Notes under the pieces: model-generated | Database searches by the model: none | Told to the model about the DNA's origin: nothing | Seen by the model: only the letters and a program-made list of their open reading frames with translations | Shown here: one piece after another, positions 5,453 to 11,123 of the stretch | Layout of the letters: every line of letters starts with the position of its first letter | Position numbering within the stretch: the stretch's first letter is position 1 | Assembly: GCA_030018575.1 (NCBI GenBank) | Contig: JASEIA010000048.1 | Span: 1-11,435 of the forward strand | Source of the DNA: Nanobdellota archaeon | Lineage (GTDB): Archaea; Nanobdellota; Nanobdellia; SCGC-AAA011-G17; GW2011-AR17 | Reading direction: 5' to 3' | DNA: 11,435 nucleotides | Made by a program: the position numbers and the translations under genes

Positions 5453-6496
5453 ATGACAAAAGACTTAGCTATTAGAAACTCAACCGTAGAATTTTTAATA
5501 TTTACTGCACATTCTGGAGAAGAATGTATTGAGGTAAAATATGCAGAGGGGACGGTGTGGTTATCTCAAAAAATGATGGCAAAACTATTTGATGTAACTA
5601 TTCCCACAATAAATGAACATCTTAAAAACATTTATCAAAACAAAGAATTAGGTGAAAATTCAACTATTAGGAAATTCCGAATAGTTCAAAATGAAGCAAA
5701 TAGAAATGTGCAAAGAGATATTGATTTTTATAATTTAGATGCAATTATCTCATTAGGCTATAGGGTTAATTCATATCGTGCTACGCAATTCAGGATTTGG
5801 GCGACAAAAGTGATTAAGGAATTTGCAATTAAAGGATATGTTTTAGATAAAAAAAGATTAGAAAATGGAAATTTCTTAAATCAAAACTATTTTGATGAAC
5901 TTTTAGCGGAAATCAGGGAAATAAGGCTAAGTGAACGAAATTTTTACCAGAAAATAACAGATATTTATGCAATAAGCTTAGATTACGATAAAAACGCAGA
6001 AACAACCAAAGAATTCTTTGCAAAAGTTCAAAACAAGCTTCATTACGCAATACATAAACACACTGCGCCTGAATTAATTGTAAAAAGAGCGGATAGCAAA
6101 AAAGAGCATATGGGATTAACATCATGGAAAAACTCACCCGGAGGTAAAATAATCAAAACAGATGTATCTATTGCCAAAAATTACTTAACAAAGGAAGAAT
6201 TAGAATCTTTAGGGAGAATAGTAAGTGCATATCTTGATTTAGCAGAAGAACGAGCAAAAAGAAGAATACCTATGACTATGGAAGATTGGTCAAAAAGGCT
6301 CGATTTATTCTTAGAATTTGATGAGAGAGAAGTATTAAAAAATGCGGGCAAAATAACAATGAAGATTGCAAAAGGATTTGCTGAAAGTGAATTTGAAAAA
6401 TACCGAATTTATCAAGATCAATTATTTGAGTCAGATTTTGACAAATTAGTTGAAAACTCAGATAATCTAAAAAACCAAAAATTAAAATTAAAGTGA
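5453..6496 (+). CDS. RhuM-family protein
   Basis: This 347-residue protein matches the RhuM (virulence protein) family, found in bacterial pathogenicity and defence islands and in some archaea. Visible hallmarks are the N-terminal IEVKYAEGTVWLSQKMMAKLFDVTIPTINEHLKNIY, a DNA-binding-like segment (about 27-62). This is followed by STIRKFRIVQNEANR and FYNLDAIISLGYRVNS (about 93-112), the most conserved block, then RATQFRIWATKVIKEF. The C-terminal half (170-340) is helical and charged, with HKHTAPELIVKRADSKKEHMGLT, a conserved stretch of unknown role. No enzymatic activity is established for the family; a regulatory or defence-associated role is only inferred. Length is normal. The gene looks more AT-rich than sua5 or hjc and uses many TTA, ATA and AAT codons, which suggests transfer. 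It separates a truncated ORF on the left from a RhuM-like scrap on the right. Confidence 0.88.
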   Translation: MTKDLAIRNSTVEFLIFTAHSGEECIEVKYAEGTVWLSQKMMAKLFDVTIPTINEHLKNIYQNKELGENSTIRKFRIVQNEANRNVQRDIDFYNLDAIISLGYRVNSYRATQFRIWATKVIKEFAIKGYVLDKKRLENGNFLNQNYFDELLAEIREIRLSERNFYQKITDIYAISLDYDKNAETTKEFFAKVQNKLHYAIHKHTAPELIVKRADSKKEHMGLTSWKNSPGGKIIKTDVSIAKNYLTKEELESLGRIVSAYLDLAEERAKRRIPMTMEDWSKRLDLFLEFDEREVLKNAGKITMKIAKGFAESEFEKYRIYQDQLFESDFDKLVENSDNLKNQKLKLK

Positions 6497-6572
6497 AAAA
6501 TCTGAATTGTCAACTATTCAAAAATTTCGAATAGTTCCGAAAGAAGAAACAAGAGATAATGAGAAAGAATAA
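6492..6572 (+). pseudogene. Scrap of a second RhuM-like coding sequence
   Basis: In the frame +1 to the end of the RhuM gene, the sequence reads SEKSELSTIQKFRIV and ends in TAA at 6570-6572. STIQKFRIV matches STIRKFRIV of the full RhuM gene. At the DNA level, 6511-6540 agrees with 5661-5690 at 24 of 30 positions, exactly 850 bases apart. Only about 20 codons are left, with no start. It ends in TAATG, where the 68-base repeat begins. It is probably the relic of another RhuM-type gene or of a tandem duplication. Confidence 0.5.
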
Positions 6573-6635
6573 TGCTCAAGCATAAAAGCAAAAGAAGTAA
6601 TGCCGTAGTCTTGCCTTCTCCGCAACCTTTAAATA
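6568..6635 (+). repeat. 68-base direct repeat, copy 1 (upstream of mntA/hepT)
   Basis: This copy matches 7576-7643 with two mismatches (6622 and 6632), at an offset of 1008 bases. It begins in TAATG at the end of the RhuM scrap and finishes within the TATA box TTTAAATATA (6628-6637) of the nucleotidyltransferase operon. The two copies therefore bracket the whole mntA/hepT unit and supply the promoter core of the operon that follows each copy. Confidence 0.95.
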
Positions 6636-6676
6636 TAACCTTTACTATGGTTATTATAACCCTTATGGAGGTTATA
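6628..6676 (+). promoter_or_regulatory. mntA promoter with four-half-site symmetric operator
   Basis: TTTAAATATA (6628-6637) is the TATA box, predicting transcription from about 6658. ATAACC at 6635-6640, GGTTAT at 6649-6654, ATAACC at 6656-6661 and GGTTAT at 6670-6675 are four identical half-sites. They are arranged with exact mirror symmetry about base 6655, with 8 bases between outer and inner sites on both sides. The left outer site overlaps the TATA box. The right outer site overlaps the Shine-Dalgarno GGAGG (6667-6671), which sits 5 bases before the ATG at 6677. This is a strong candidate for cooperative autorepression of the operon. Confidence 0.7.
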
Positions 6677-7195
6677 ATGGGTTTATTGAAATTCATAACA
6701 GAAAGCAGGGAATCAAGGAGAATCTTCGGCGAGAAAGAGATTAAGATAATTGAGAAGCAGCTATTAGGAGTAAGCCTCACGCAGTCTGAGAAGAACCGCC
6801 TTTCAAGGGGCATAAGGAAGAAGCTGGAATTCATCCAAAAGATAGCAAGGTTTGAAGATGAGTTCAGGCTGAAGAAGGGCGGAGAAATAAAGGAAATCAT
6901 AAAAGACGCAAAAGAGGCAATAAAAGAAGATATTCTCGCAAACAAAATCAAGCAAATCACGCTTTTCGGCTCTGCTGTTGAAAACAAATTAACCCTGCGC
7001 TCAGACATAGATATTTCAGTTGAATTCAGGGATATAACCGCAGCAGAAGCAACATTGTTCAGGAAAAGGATTCTTGGAAAAGTTAATAAAAGAGTAGACC
7101 TGCAGGTTTACAACGTATTGCCAAATAACATCAAGAAAGCGATTGATGAAAAAGGCAGGATGCTCCATGGGCAGGATAAAAGAGAAAATAGCTGA
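6677..7195 (+). CDS. mntA: MntA-type antitoxin, minimal nucleotidyltransferase
   Basis: This 172-residue protein carries the GS-x10-DxD signature: Gly98-Ser99 in LFGSAV, Asp110 and Asp112 in RSDIDISVEF, with Asp141 in KRVDLQVYN as third acidic residue. MntA enzymes transfer AMP from ATP to a tyrosine of the HepT toxin and so silence it. The first 65 residues (FITESRESRRIFGEKEIKI and LTQSEKNRLSRGIRKKLEF) are a helical extension that also occurs in other archaeal MNT proteins and could contact DNA. An in-frame ATG at 6572 would add 35 residues; I reject it because those codons are the 68-base repeat and the promoter, whereas 6677 has GGAGG 5 bases upstream. The gene overlaps hepT by 29 bases, giving coupled translation. 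It looks intact. Confidence 0.88.
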   Translation: MGLLKFITESRESRRIFGEKEIKIIEKQLLGVSLTQSEKNRLSRGIRKKLEFIQKIARFEDEFRLKKGGEIKEIIKDAKEAIKEDILANKIKQITLFGSAVENKLTLRSDIDISVEFRDITAAEATLFRKRILGKVNKRVDLQVYNVLPNNIKKAIDEKGRMLHGQDKRENS

Positions 7196-7580
7196 AATTG
7201 AAGGATATCTTGATGAGCTTGAAGAGTTCATGCCTGATGATATTGATGAATACCTGCATGATGCAAAGACAAAGGCTGCCTGCGAAAGGTATTTTGAAAA
7301 AATAACAGAGGCAATGGTTGACCTGGCATTTCTTATAATAACGGACAAGGGGCTGAAGCAGCCTGAAGACGACAAGGGAGCGTTTGGTGCTCTTGCAAAA
7401 GAAAAGATAATCAGCAAAGAGCTTGCAGAGCGGTTAAAAAATGCAAAAGGCATGAGAAACATTATTGCCCACCAGTATGGAATAGTAGATAATGAAATAG
7501 TCTTTCATTCAATAACAGGGGAGCTTGTAGAAGACGCTGAAGATTACTTAAAGAGCGTCAGCAAAGCATACAGAAAATAA
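7167..7580 (+). CDS. hepT: HepT-type HEPN ribonuclease toxin
   Basis: This 137-residue, all-helical HEPN protein of the DUF86/HepT group carries the complete motif R-x4-H-x-Y: Arg97, His102 and Tyr104 in MRNIIAHQYG. Arg and His form the RNase site of the HEPN dimer, and the tyrosine is the residue AMPylated by the partner MntA. Upstream are the usual amphipathic helices (IKEKIAEIEGYLDELEEF, FEKITEAMVDLAFLII). The ATG at 7167 fits the family N-terminus; an in-frame ATG at 7146 is possible. It lies inside the end of mntA, so the pair forms one operon. Its stop is followed directly, as TAATG, by copy 2 of the 68-base repeat. Unlike the HEPN remnant at 3520, this toxin keeps every expected active residue. 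Confidence 0.9.
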   Translation: MGRIKEKIAEIEGYLDELEEFMPDDIDEYLHDAKTKAACERYFEKITEAMVDLAFLIITDKGLKQPEDDKGAFGALAKEKIISKELAERLKNAKGMRNIIAHQYGIVDNEIVFHSITGELVEDAEDYLKSVSKAYRK

Positions 7581-7643
7581 TGCTCAAGCATAAAAGCAAA
7601 AGAAGTAATGCCGTAGTCTTGCCTTCTCCACAACCTTTATATA
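7576..7643 (+). repeat. 68-base direct repeat, copy 2 (upstream of the AbrB/RelE operon)
   Basis: This is the partner of 6568-6635, with two mismatches over 68 bases. It starts within the stop codon region of hepT and ends inside the TATA box TTTATATAAG of the next toxin-antitoxin operon. An ATG at 7580, in the same position as the one in copy 1, opens a 23-codon frame that stops at 7651; it is probably not translated. Confidence 0.95.
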
Positions 7644-7670
7644 AGAGGTAAGATACGTCTTACTTGGTGA
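7636..7670 (+). promoter_or_regulatory. Promoter and dyad of the AbrB/RelE operon
   Basis: TATA box TTTATATAAG (7636-7645) comes from the 3' end of repeat copy 2. GTAAGA (7648-7653), four bases, then TCTTAC (7658-7663) is a perfect inverted repeat between the TATA box and the predicted start at about 7665. GGTGA (7666-7670) is the Shine-Dalgarno, 5 bases before the ATG at 7676. The arrangement fits repression by the antitoxin. Confidence 0.5.
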
Positions 7671-7675
7671 TAAAC

Positions 7676-7942
7676 ATGCAAATAGCAGTGACAAGGATGA
7701 GCTCAAAGGGGCAGGTTGTAATACCTGCTGGTATGAGAATAGGCATAGAAGAAGGCGAAGACATGGTAATAATCAGGAGTGAGGGCCGCATCATTCTGGA
7801 GAAAGCCACAAAAGCCGCAAAAAAGTTCAAGGAAGACTTTGAATTTGCAAAAAGGACAGAAGAGGCAATGAAAAGATATGAGAAAGGCGGGTTTATTGAG
7901 ATGAGCGGGGAAGATTTTCTTGAAGAGCTTAAGAAATGGTGA
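7676..7942 (+). CDS. AbrB/SpoVT-type antitoxin
   Basis: This 88-residue protein has an N-terminal swapped-hairpin DNA-binding domain, seen in AVTRMSSKGQVVIPAGMR, then GIEEGEDMVIIRSEGRIILEKA (to about residue 45). A charged helical tail ends in MSGEDFLEELKKW and would bind the toxin. Compared with the usual VIP-x3-R-x2-LGI-x2-G pattern, this copy is about two residues short between the Arg and the GI, a small deletion in the hairpin that may or may not affect DNA binding. The ATG at 7676 is preferred over a TTG at 7664, which falls within the operator and Shine-Dalgarno. The gene overlaps the toxin start by 7 bases. Confidence 0.86.
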   Translation: MQIAVTRMSSKGQVVIPAGMRIGIEEGEDMVIIRSEGRIILEKATKAAKKFKEDFEFAKRTEEAMKRYEKGGFIEMSGEDFLEELKKW

Positions 7943-8184
7943 ATGTTGAATACGAGCCTGATTTTAAGAAAGGAGTGGGAAAAATCCGCGACGGCCTGCT
8001 AAAGATAAAGCTAAAAAAGCATATTATAAAAATAATAGAAAACCCTGAAATCGGCAAGCCAATGAAATACAACAGGCGCGGCACGAGAGAGGTTTATGTC
8101 CCGCCTTTCAGCCTGTCTTACATTTATTTAAAGCAGGAAGACAAGATTGTCTTTTTGGACTTGTACCACAAGGACGAGCAATGA
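7936..8184 (+). CDS. RelE/ParE-superfamily toxin
   Basis: This compact 82-residue protein has the RelE fold order: an N-terminal strand (MVNVEYEPDFKKGV), two helices (KIKLKKHIIKIIENPE), and the hallmark archaeal block GKPMKYNRRGTREVYV, followed by strands FSLSYIYLK and KIVFLDLYHKDEQ. In the RelE group, such proteins cleave mRNA on the ribosome; the basic residues in the RRGTREVYV region and the C-terminal YHKDEQ are the likely catalytic surface. The start codon overlaps the end of the AbrB-type gene (ATGGTGA), so the pair is translationally coupled. It appears complete. A gyrase-directed ParE-like activity cannot be excluded from sequence alone. Confidence 0.88.
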   Translation: MVNVEYEPDFKKGVGKIRDGLLKIKLKKHIIKIIENPEIGKPMKYNRRGTREVYVPPFSLSYIYLKQEDKIVFLDLYHKDEQ

Positions 8185-8203
8185 CAGAATTAACGCAGGA
8201 GGC

Positions 8204-8228
8204 GGGCTTTCTTTTTTGTTTTATTTGC
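8204..8228 (+). terminator. T-rich termination tract after the RelE-type gene
   Basis: GGGCTTTC followed by TTTTTT, GTTTTATTT lies 20-40 bases past the toxin stop. There is no clear stem, but archaeal RNA polymerase terminates on oligo-T runs alone. It separates the toxin-antitoxin operon from hjc. Confidence 0.5.
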
Positions 8229-8235
8229 AACCAAC

Positions 8236-8269
8236 AATTTAATATACTCCTTTCTGCTTTCAATTCACT
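8236..8269 (+). promoter_or_regulatory. Leaderless promoter of hjc
   Basis: TTTAATATA at 8238-8246 is centred about 28 bases before the ATG at 8270. No Shine-Dalgarno is present, so the mRNA probably begins at the start codon. Confidence 0.5.
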
Positions 8270-8689
8270 ATGCCGCGAATAGGCACGAAAAGAAAGGGGA
8301 CAAAAGCAGAAAGGGAATTATTCCACTTATTCTGGGAAAGCGGCTGGGGATGCGCGAGGATAGCAGGCTCCGGCTCAACTCAAAAGCCTTCAACTGACTT
8401 GATTGCCGCAAACAGGGAACAAAAGAGATTACTTGCAATCGAATGCAAGGCAATAGGCGACAATGCAAAATACTTTGAGCCTGAAGAAATAGAGCAGCTG
8501 GCGCAATTTGCGGCTTTCATGGGGGCAGAGCCTTGGTTTGCAATGCGCTTCAACAGGGAAGACTGGCTCTTTGTACACCTAAATGATGTAAAACAAACAG
8601 AGGGCGGCTCATTCGTGATTTCAAAGGAATTCGCAAAAGAAAAAGGAAAAAGATTTTCTAAATTAATAAACAGCAATTCAACTATTTAA
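8270..8689 (+). CDS. hjc: Archaeal Holliday junction resolvase Hjc
   Basis: Cuts four-way DNA junctions symmetrically as a dimer during recombination and fork repair. The 139 residues show the Hjc nuclease core: a basic KRKGTKAERELF with the first catalytic Glu (Glu14), SGWGCARIAGSGS (24-36), the Asp of STDLIAA (Asp43), and LAIECKAIGD with Glu58 and Lys60, the E-x-K of this metal-dependent nuclease fold. EEIEQLAQFAAFMGAEPWFAMRF is the usual following helix and strand. Length is typical. The last 15 residues (GKRFSKLINSNSTI) are a short basic tail. It is monocistronic, with its own leaderless promoter and a terminator-like hairpin downstream. It is a core archaeal gene, not part of the toxin-antitoxin units beside it. 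Confidence 0.92.
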   Translation: MPRIGTKRKGTKAERELFHLFWESGWGCARIAGSGSTQKPSTDLIAANREQKRLLAIECKAIGDNAKYFEPEEIEQLAQFAAFMGAEPWFAMRFNREDWLFVHLNDVKQTEGGSFVISKEFAKEKGKRFSKLINSNSTI

Positions 8690-8719
8690 TTCCCAGCATT
8701 CGCTCTTTAAAGGCAGAAT

Positions 8720-8756
8720 AAAAAATCCCTACGCAGCAAGCTGCTCGGTATTTTTT
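8720..8756. terminator. Hairpin flanked by A6 and T6, bidirectional terminator candidate
   Basis: AAAAAA (8720-8725) pairs with TTTTTT (8751-8756), and inside them GCAGC (8733-8737) pairs with GCTGC (8740-8744), with partial pairing between. It lies between the convergent hjc and small minus-strand genes, so either strand would present a stem followed by a U run. Confidence 0.55.
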
Positions 8757-8758
8757 AA

Positions 8759-8786
8759 GCTCAAACTGACTTATGCCAGTTTAAGC
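8759..8786. terminator. Second hairpin in the convergent interval
   Basis: GCTCAAACTG (8759-8768) and CAGTTTAAGC (8777-8786) pair over 10 positions with one mismatch around an 8-base loop. It ends 2 bases from the stop of the minus-strand gene at 8789. Together with the preceding hairpin it closes both convergent transcripts. The lack of its own T run on the minus side makes it a 3'-end stability element as easily as a terminator. Confidence 0.4.
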
Positions 8787-8788
8787 AA

Positions 8789-8989
8789 TTAATACGTTCT
8801 ATCTTCATATGCTGATGCAAAATCCTGCGTTTTTGAAAACAGCCCTTTGTCTATAAGGGTCATATCTTCAACCATCTTCTCAAACGCGGTTTGCAGTTTT
8901 ACGTCATGCTCCTCTCCAGCCATGACTCGTGAGAGCCTTGCCTGGTCAGCAAGCATGAACTCCAATCCTCTTTTTGCCTCTATACCCAT
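8789..8989 (-). CDS. Small unrecognised protein, 66 residues
   Basis: I do not recognise this protein. It is predicted all-helical: MGIEAKRGLEFMLADQARLSRVMAG, then a long amphipathic helix (VKLQTAFEKMVEDMTLIDK), and an acidic end (ASAYEDRTY). There is no Cys or membrane segment. Support for a real gene comes from its surroundings. AAGGTGA (complement of about 9001-9007) lies about 11 bases upstream of the ATG. A TATA box (ATTTAAATAT, complement of 9034-9043) would start transcription near 9012, and hairpins close its 3' end. It is divergent from the surface-protein gene at 9150. A small coiled-coil regulatory or adaptor protein is possible but unsupported. Confidence 0.58.
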   Translation of the reverse strand: MGIEAKRGLEFMLADQARLSRVMAGEEHDVKLQTAFEKMVEDMTLIDKGLFSKTQDFASAYEDRTY

Positions 8990-9149
8990 CGGTTAAATAA
9001 TCACCTTGCGGTATGTTTTATGACGCATTCCAAATATTTAAATGTATCTATGCCTTGGATAATGACAGTTAATCGTGTGTTTTTAGGTTAAGTTTATATA
9101 TTGTATAAACACTATTTAATTCCATAGCCATTCCAAGGGAAAAAAGAGG
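8990..9149. promoter_or_regulatory. Divergent promoter region between the small gene and the surface-protein gene
   Basis: On the minus side a TATA box at 9034-9043 serves the 66-residue gene. On the plus side GTTTATA (9092-9098), five bases, and TATAAAC (9104-9110) form a perfect 7-base inverted repeat whose arms are both TATA-like. The first predicts transcription from about 9123. AAGGGA at 9135-9140 is a reasonable Shine-Dalgarno, while GAGG at 9146-9149 touches the ATG and is too close to act as one. Confidence 0.45.
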
Positions 9150-11123
9150 ATGAAGCTAAGTACCAAGGCGCTTGTGGTAGGGCTTATAGTGGGTATAATG
9201 CTCAATCTTGTTATTATATTCTCTGCAATTTTTTACGGTCCAAGCCAGAGCATGCTTGAAAAATTCACAGGGCGGGGAATGGCAGGAAATATTGACCTGT
9301 GCATTGACTGGTACATCAATCTTTCAGAAGTAACCCCGCAGACAGTTAAGTACGGCGTTAAATACAGGATAGACATAAACCTGACTGAAAGGGAAGACAT
9401 ATATTACCCTTACCTAAATTTCACAGACAATACAACCCTGTTTGAGATAAACCGCACTACGGGAGTGATAAACTTCACTGCAAACTCCTCGCAGATTGGG
9501 AAATATATAGTCAACATTACAGTCGGCAACAATGCATGCAGGGAACCGGACGATTCAATGCTGTTCTGGATAAATGTTGCTGACCAAAACTATGCGCCGG
9601 TAATAAACTTAACTTACAATCTGACAATGTATGAGGATGAGCCGTTTTACTTTAACATGAGCAACTTCACGTATGACCCCGACGGCGACCCGCTAAAATA
9701 CTATGACAACTATCCCGGATTTGTAATAGGTGAGGACACAGGAATTATAGACTGGACGCCTGATGATGAGCATATAGGAAACCACACAGTGAGGTTCACT
9801 GTTGTCGACCCTGGCTTGCTTGTTGACTTCCAGGACGTGCTTGTCAGCATTATCAGCGTAAATGATGTGCCGGTGCTTTCGGCAATAGGCTCAAAGACAG
9901 CGCAGGTAAATGTAACATTAAATATTACCCTGCGCGCATATGACCAGGACGCTGTTGATTCGCTTACATTTTTCTCAAACTATAGCTGGTTCCTGGACAG
10001 TTCAGGCGTGATATCAACAGTTTCCAATTGGGCAGAGCATACATTCAGCGTGCTTATAACAAACAGCTCATGGATTAACAAGACATTTTCGATTAACATA
10101 ACAGTAAATGACACAGAAGGAGCGTCTGATTCAGAGGTGATAAGCTTCACCTTAATTAGATACAACCACCCGCCCAATATAACCTCGTATTATCCTCTTG
10201 AAAAATTCATTACAGTATATACAGGCTCCTGCCAGCTATTTAATATTACAAAAGAGGATTTGGACGGGACAATACCTTCTGTTGCATGGACTTATAATAA
10301 TACAGATTCCGGCATTACAGATGACTTTTACAACTTCTGCCCGCCAAATGCAGGGGTTTTCAACATTACAGTAACAATTACAGACGGCATTGCAAATGAC
10401 TCGGAGTCATGGATAGTTAATGCAGTAGAAAGACCGCCTTACATACCGCCAAGCACCACACCAAGCGGGGCAGGCGCGGGCGGAGCTGGAATGTTCTGCG
10501 AGCCAAGATGGGTATGCACTGACTGGAACTGGTGCCAGCCTGGCAGCATACAAGTAAGAACCTGCTATGACAAAAACTTCTGCGGAAAGCTTACAGGAAA
10601 GCCGGCTGAAACTCAGGCGTGCATTTACACGGAGTTTCCAACATGTTTTGACGGCATAAAAAACCAGGATGAGATATTGGCTGACTGCGGCGGCCCGTGC
10701 AAGGATTGCCCTACATGCGATGACGGAATAAAAAACCAAGGTGAAGACAGCATAGACTGCGGAGGGCCGTGCCCTGTCTGCAAGGAGCTTCTTGCCCCTG
10801 CCGAAGTAAGGAAGATTCCCATAGACTTAAGGCAGATTATAGCAAAGCTTAACTTATTCTGGCTGTTCTGGCTCCTGCTTTCAATATTGGTTCTTACCCT
10901 CATAAGGGCAAAGAGGGAGATGGAAGAGGGCATTGCAGGATTAAGGAAAAAGAAAGGCAAGCCAGGGGTAAGGCAGGTTAACAGGCTGCTGGCAAAGGCG
11001 TACAGGGAAATAAAGGCAAAGAATCACGCCAAGGCAAAAGTATATTACAGGCAGGCAAAGGAGATTTATGAAAAGCTCCCTGATTCCGAGAAAAAGAAAG
11101 TGAATATCAAGGGGCTTTCCTAG
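9150..11123 (+). CDS. Large membrane-anchored surface protein with Ig-like repeats and a Cys-rich stalk
   Basis: This 657-residue protein begins with a signal anchor (ALVVGLIVGIMLNLVIIFSA, about 7-26). The extracellular part (30-430) is beta-rich, with Ig/cadherin-like repeats of archaeal surface proteins. The best marked is 149-238, with DPDGDPLKYY, then FVIGEDTGIIDWTPDDEHIGNH and RFTVVD; further repeats lie at about 240-335 and 340-425. Some 25 N-x-S/T sequons lie before residue 420 and none after, so this part is probably heavily N-glycosylated. A Pro/Gly linker (429-447) leads to CEPRWVCTDWNWCQPG (thrombospondin-1-like), then two Cys repeats of the form C-x-DGIKNQ...DCGGPC-x2-C (about 499-520 and 523-544). 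A second membrane helix (569-585) and a 70-residue basic cytoplasmic tail, ending in a TPR-like helix pair (NHAKAKVYYRQAKEIYEKL), complete it. Adhesion or cell-envelope structure is inferred. Confidence 0.85.
   Translation: MKLSTKALVVGLIVGIMLNLVIIFSAIFYGPSQSMLEKFTGRGMAGNIDLCIDWYINLSEVTPQTVKYGVKYRIDINLTEREDIYYPYLNFTDNTTLFEINRTTGVINFTANSSQIGKYIVNITVGNNACREPDDSMLFWINVADQNYAPVINLTYNLTMYEDEPFYFNMSNFTYDPDGDPLKYYDNYPGFVIGEDTGIIDWTPDDEHIGNHTVRFTVVDPGLLVDFQDVLVSIISVNDVPVLSAIGSKTAQVNVTLNITLRAYDQDAVDSLTFFSNYSWFLDSSGVISTVSNWAEHTFSVLITNSSWINKTFSINITVNDTEGASDSEVISFTLIRYNHPPNITSYYPLEKFITVYTGSCQLFNITKEDLDGTIPSVAWTYNNTDSGITDDFYNFCPPNAGVFNITVTITDGIANDSESWIVNAVERPPYIPPSTTPSGAGAGGAGMFCEPRWVCTDWNWCQPGSIQVRTCYDKNFCGKLTGKPAETQACIYTEFPTCFDGIKNQDEILADCGGPCKDCPTCDDGIKNQGEDSIDCGGPCPVCKELLAPAEVRKIPIDLRQIIAKLNLFWLFWLLLSILVLTLIRAKREMEEGIAGLRKKKGKPGVRQVNRLLAKAYREIKAKNHAKAKVYYRQAKEIYEKLPDSEKKKVNIKGLS

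Noticed and set aside
5453..6496. RhuM gene as a Fic/Doc or transposase gene
   Set aside because: No HPFx[D/E]GN Fic motif or DDE triad is visible, whereas the STIRKFRIV and FYNLDAIISLGYRVNS blocks are those of RhuM.
6572..6676. Upstream in-frame start for mntA, adding 35 residues beginning MLKHKSKRSN
   Set aside because: These codons are the 68-base repeat, the TATA box and the operator. The same peptide start occurs in copy 2, where it stops after 23 codons. The ATG at 6677 has a well-placed GGAGG.
6514..7008. Minus-strand open frame of 164 codons opposite mntA
   Set aside because: It is antisense to a recognised gene, low-complexity (Ser/Phe/Leu rich), and has no promoter or ribosome binding site. 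Only its first part, over the repeat, has a P-loop-like motif, reported separately as a weak observation.
6568..7643. CRISPR array or transposon ends as explanation of the direct repeats
   Set aside because: There are only two copies 1008 bases apart with genes between, no short spacers, no terminal inverted repeats and no transposase or cas gene.
8380..8676. Minus-strand open frame of 98 codons opposite hjc
   Set aside because: It is antisense to the intact Hjc nuclease and has no promoter or ribosome binding site.
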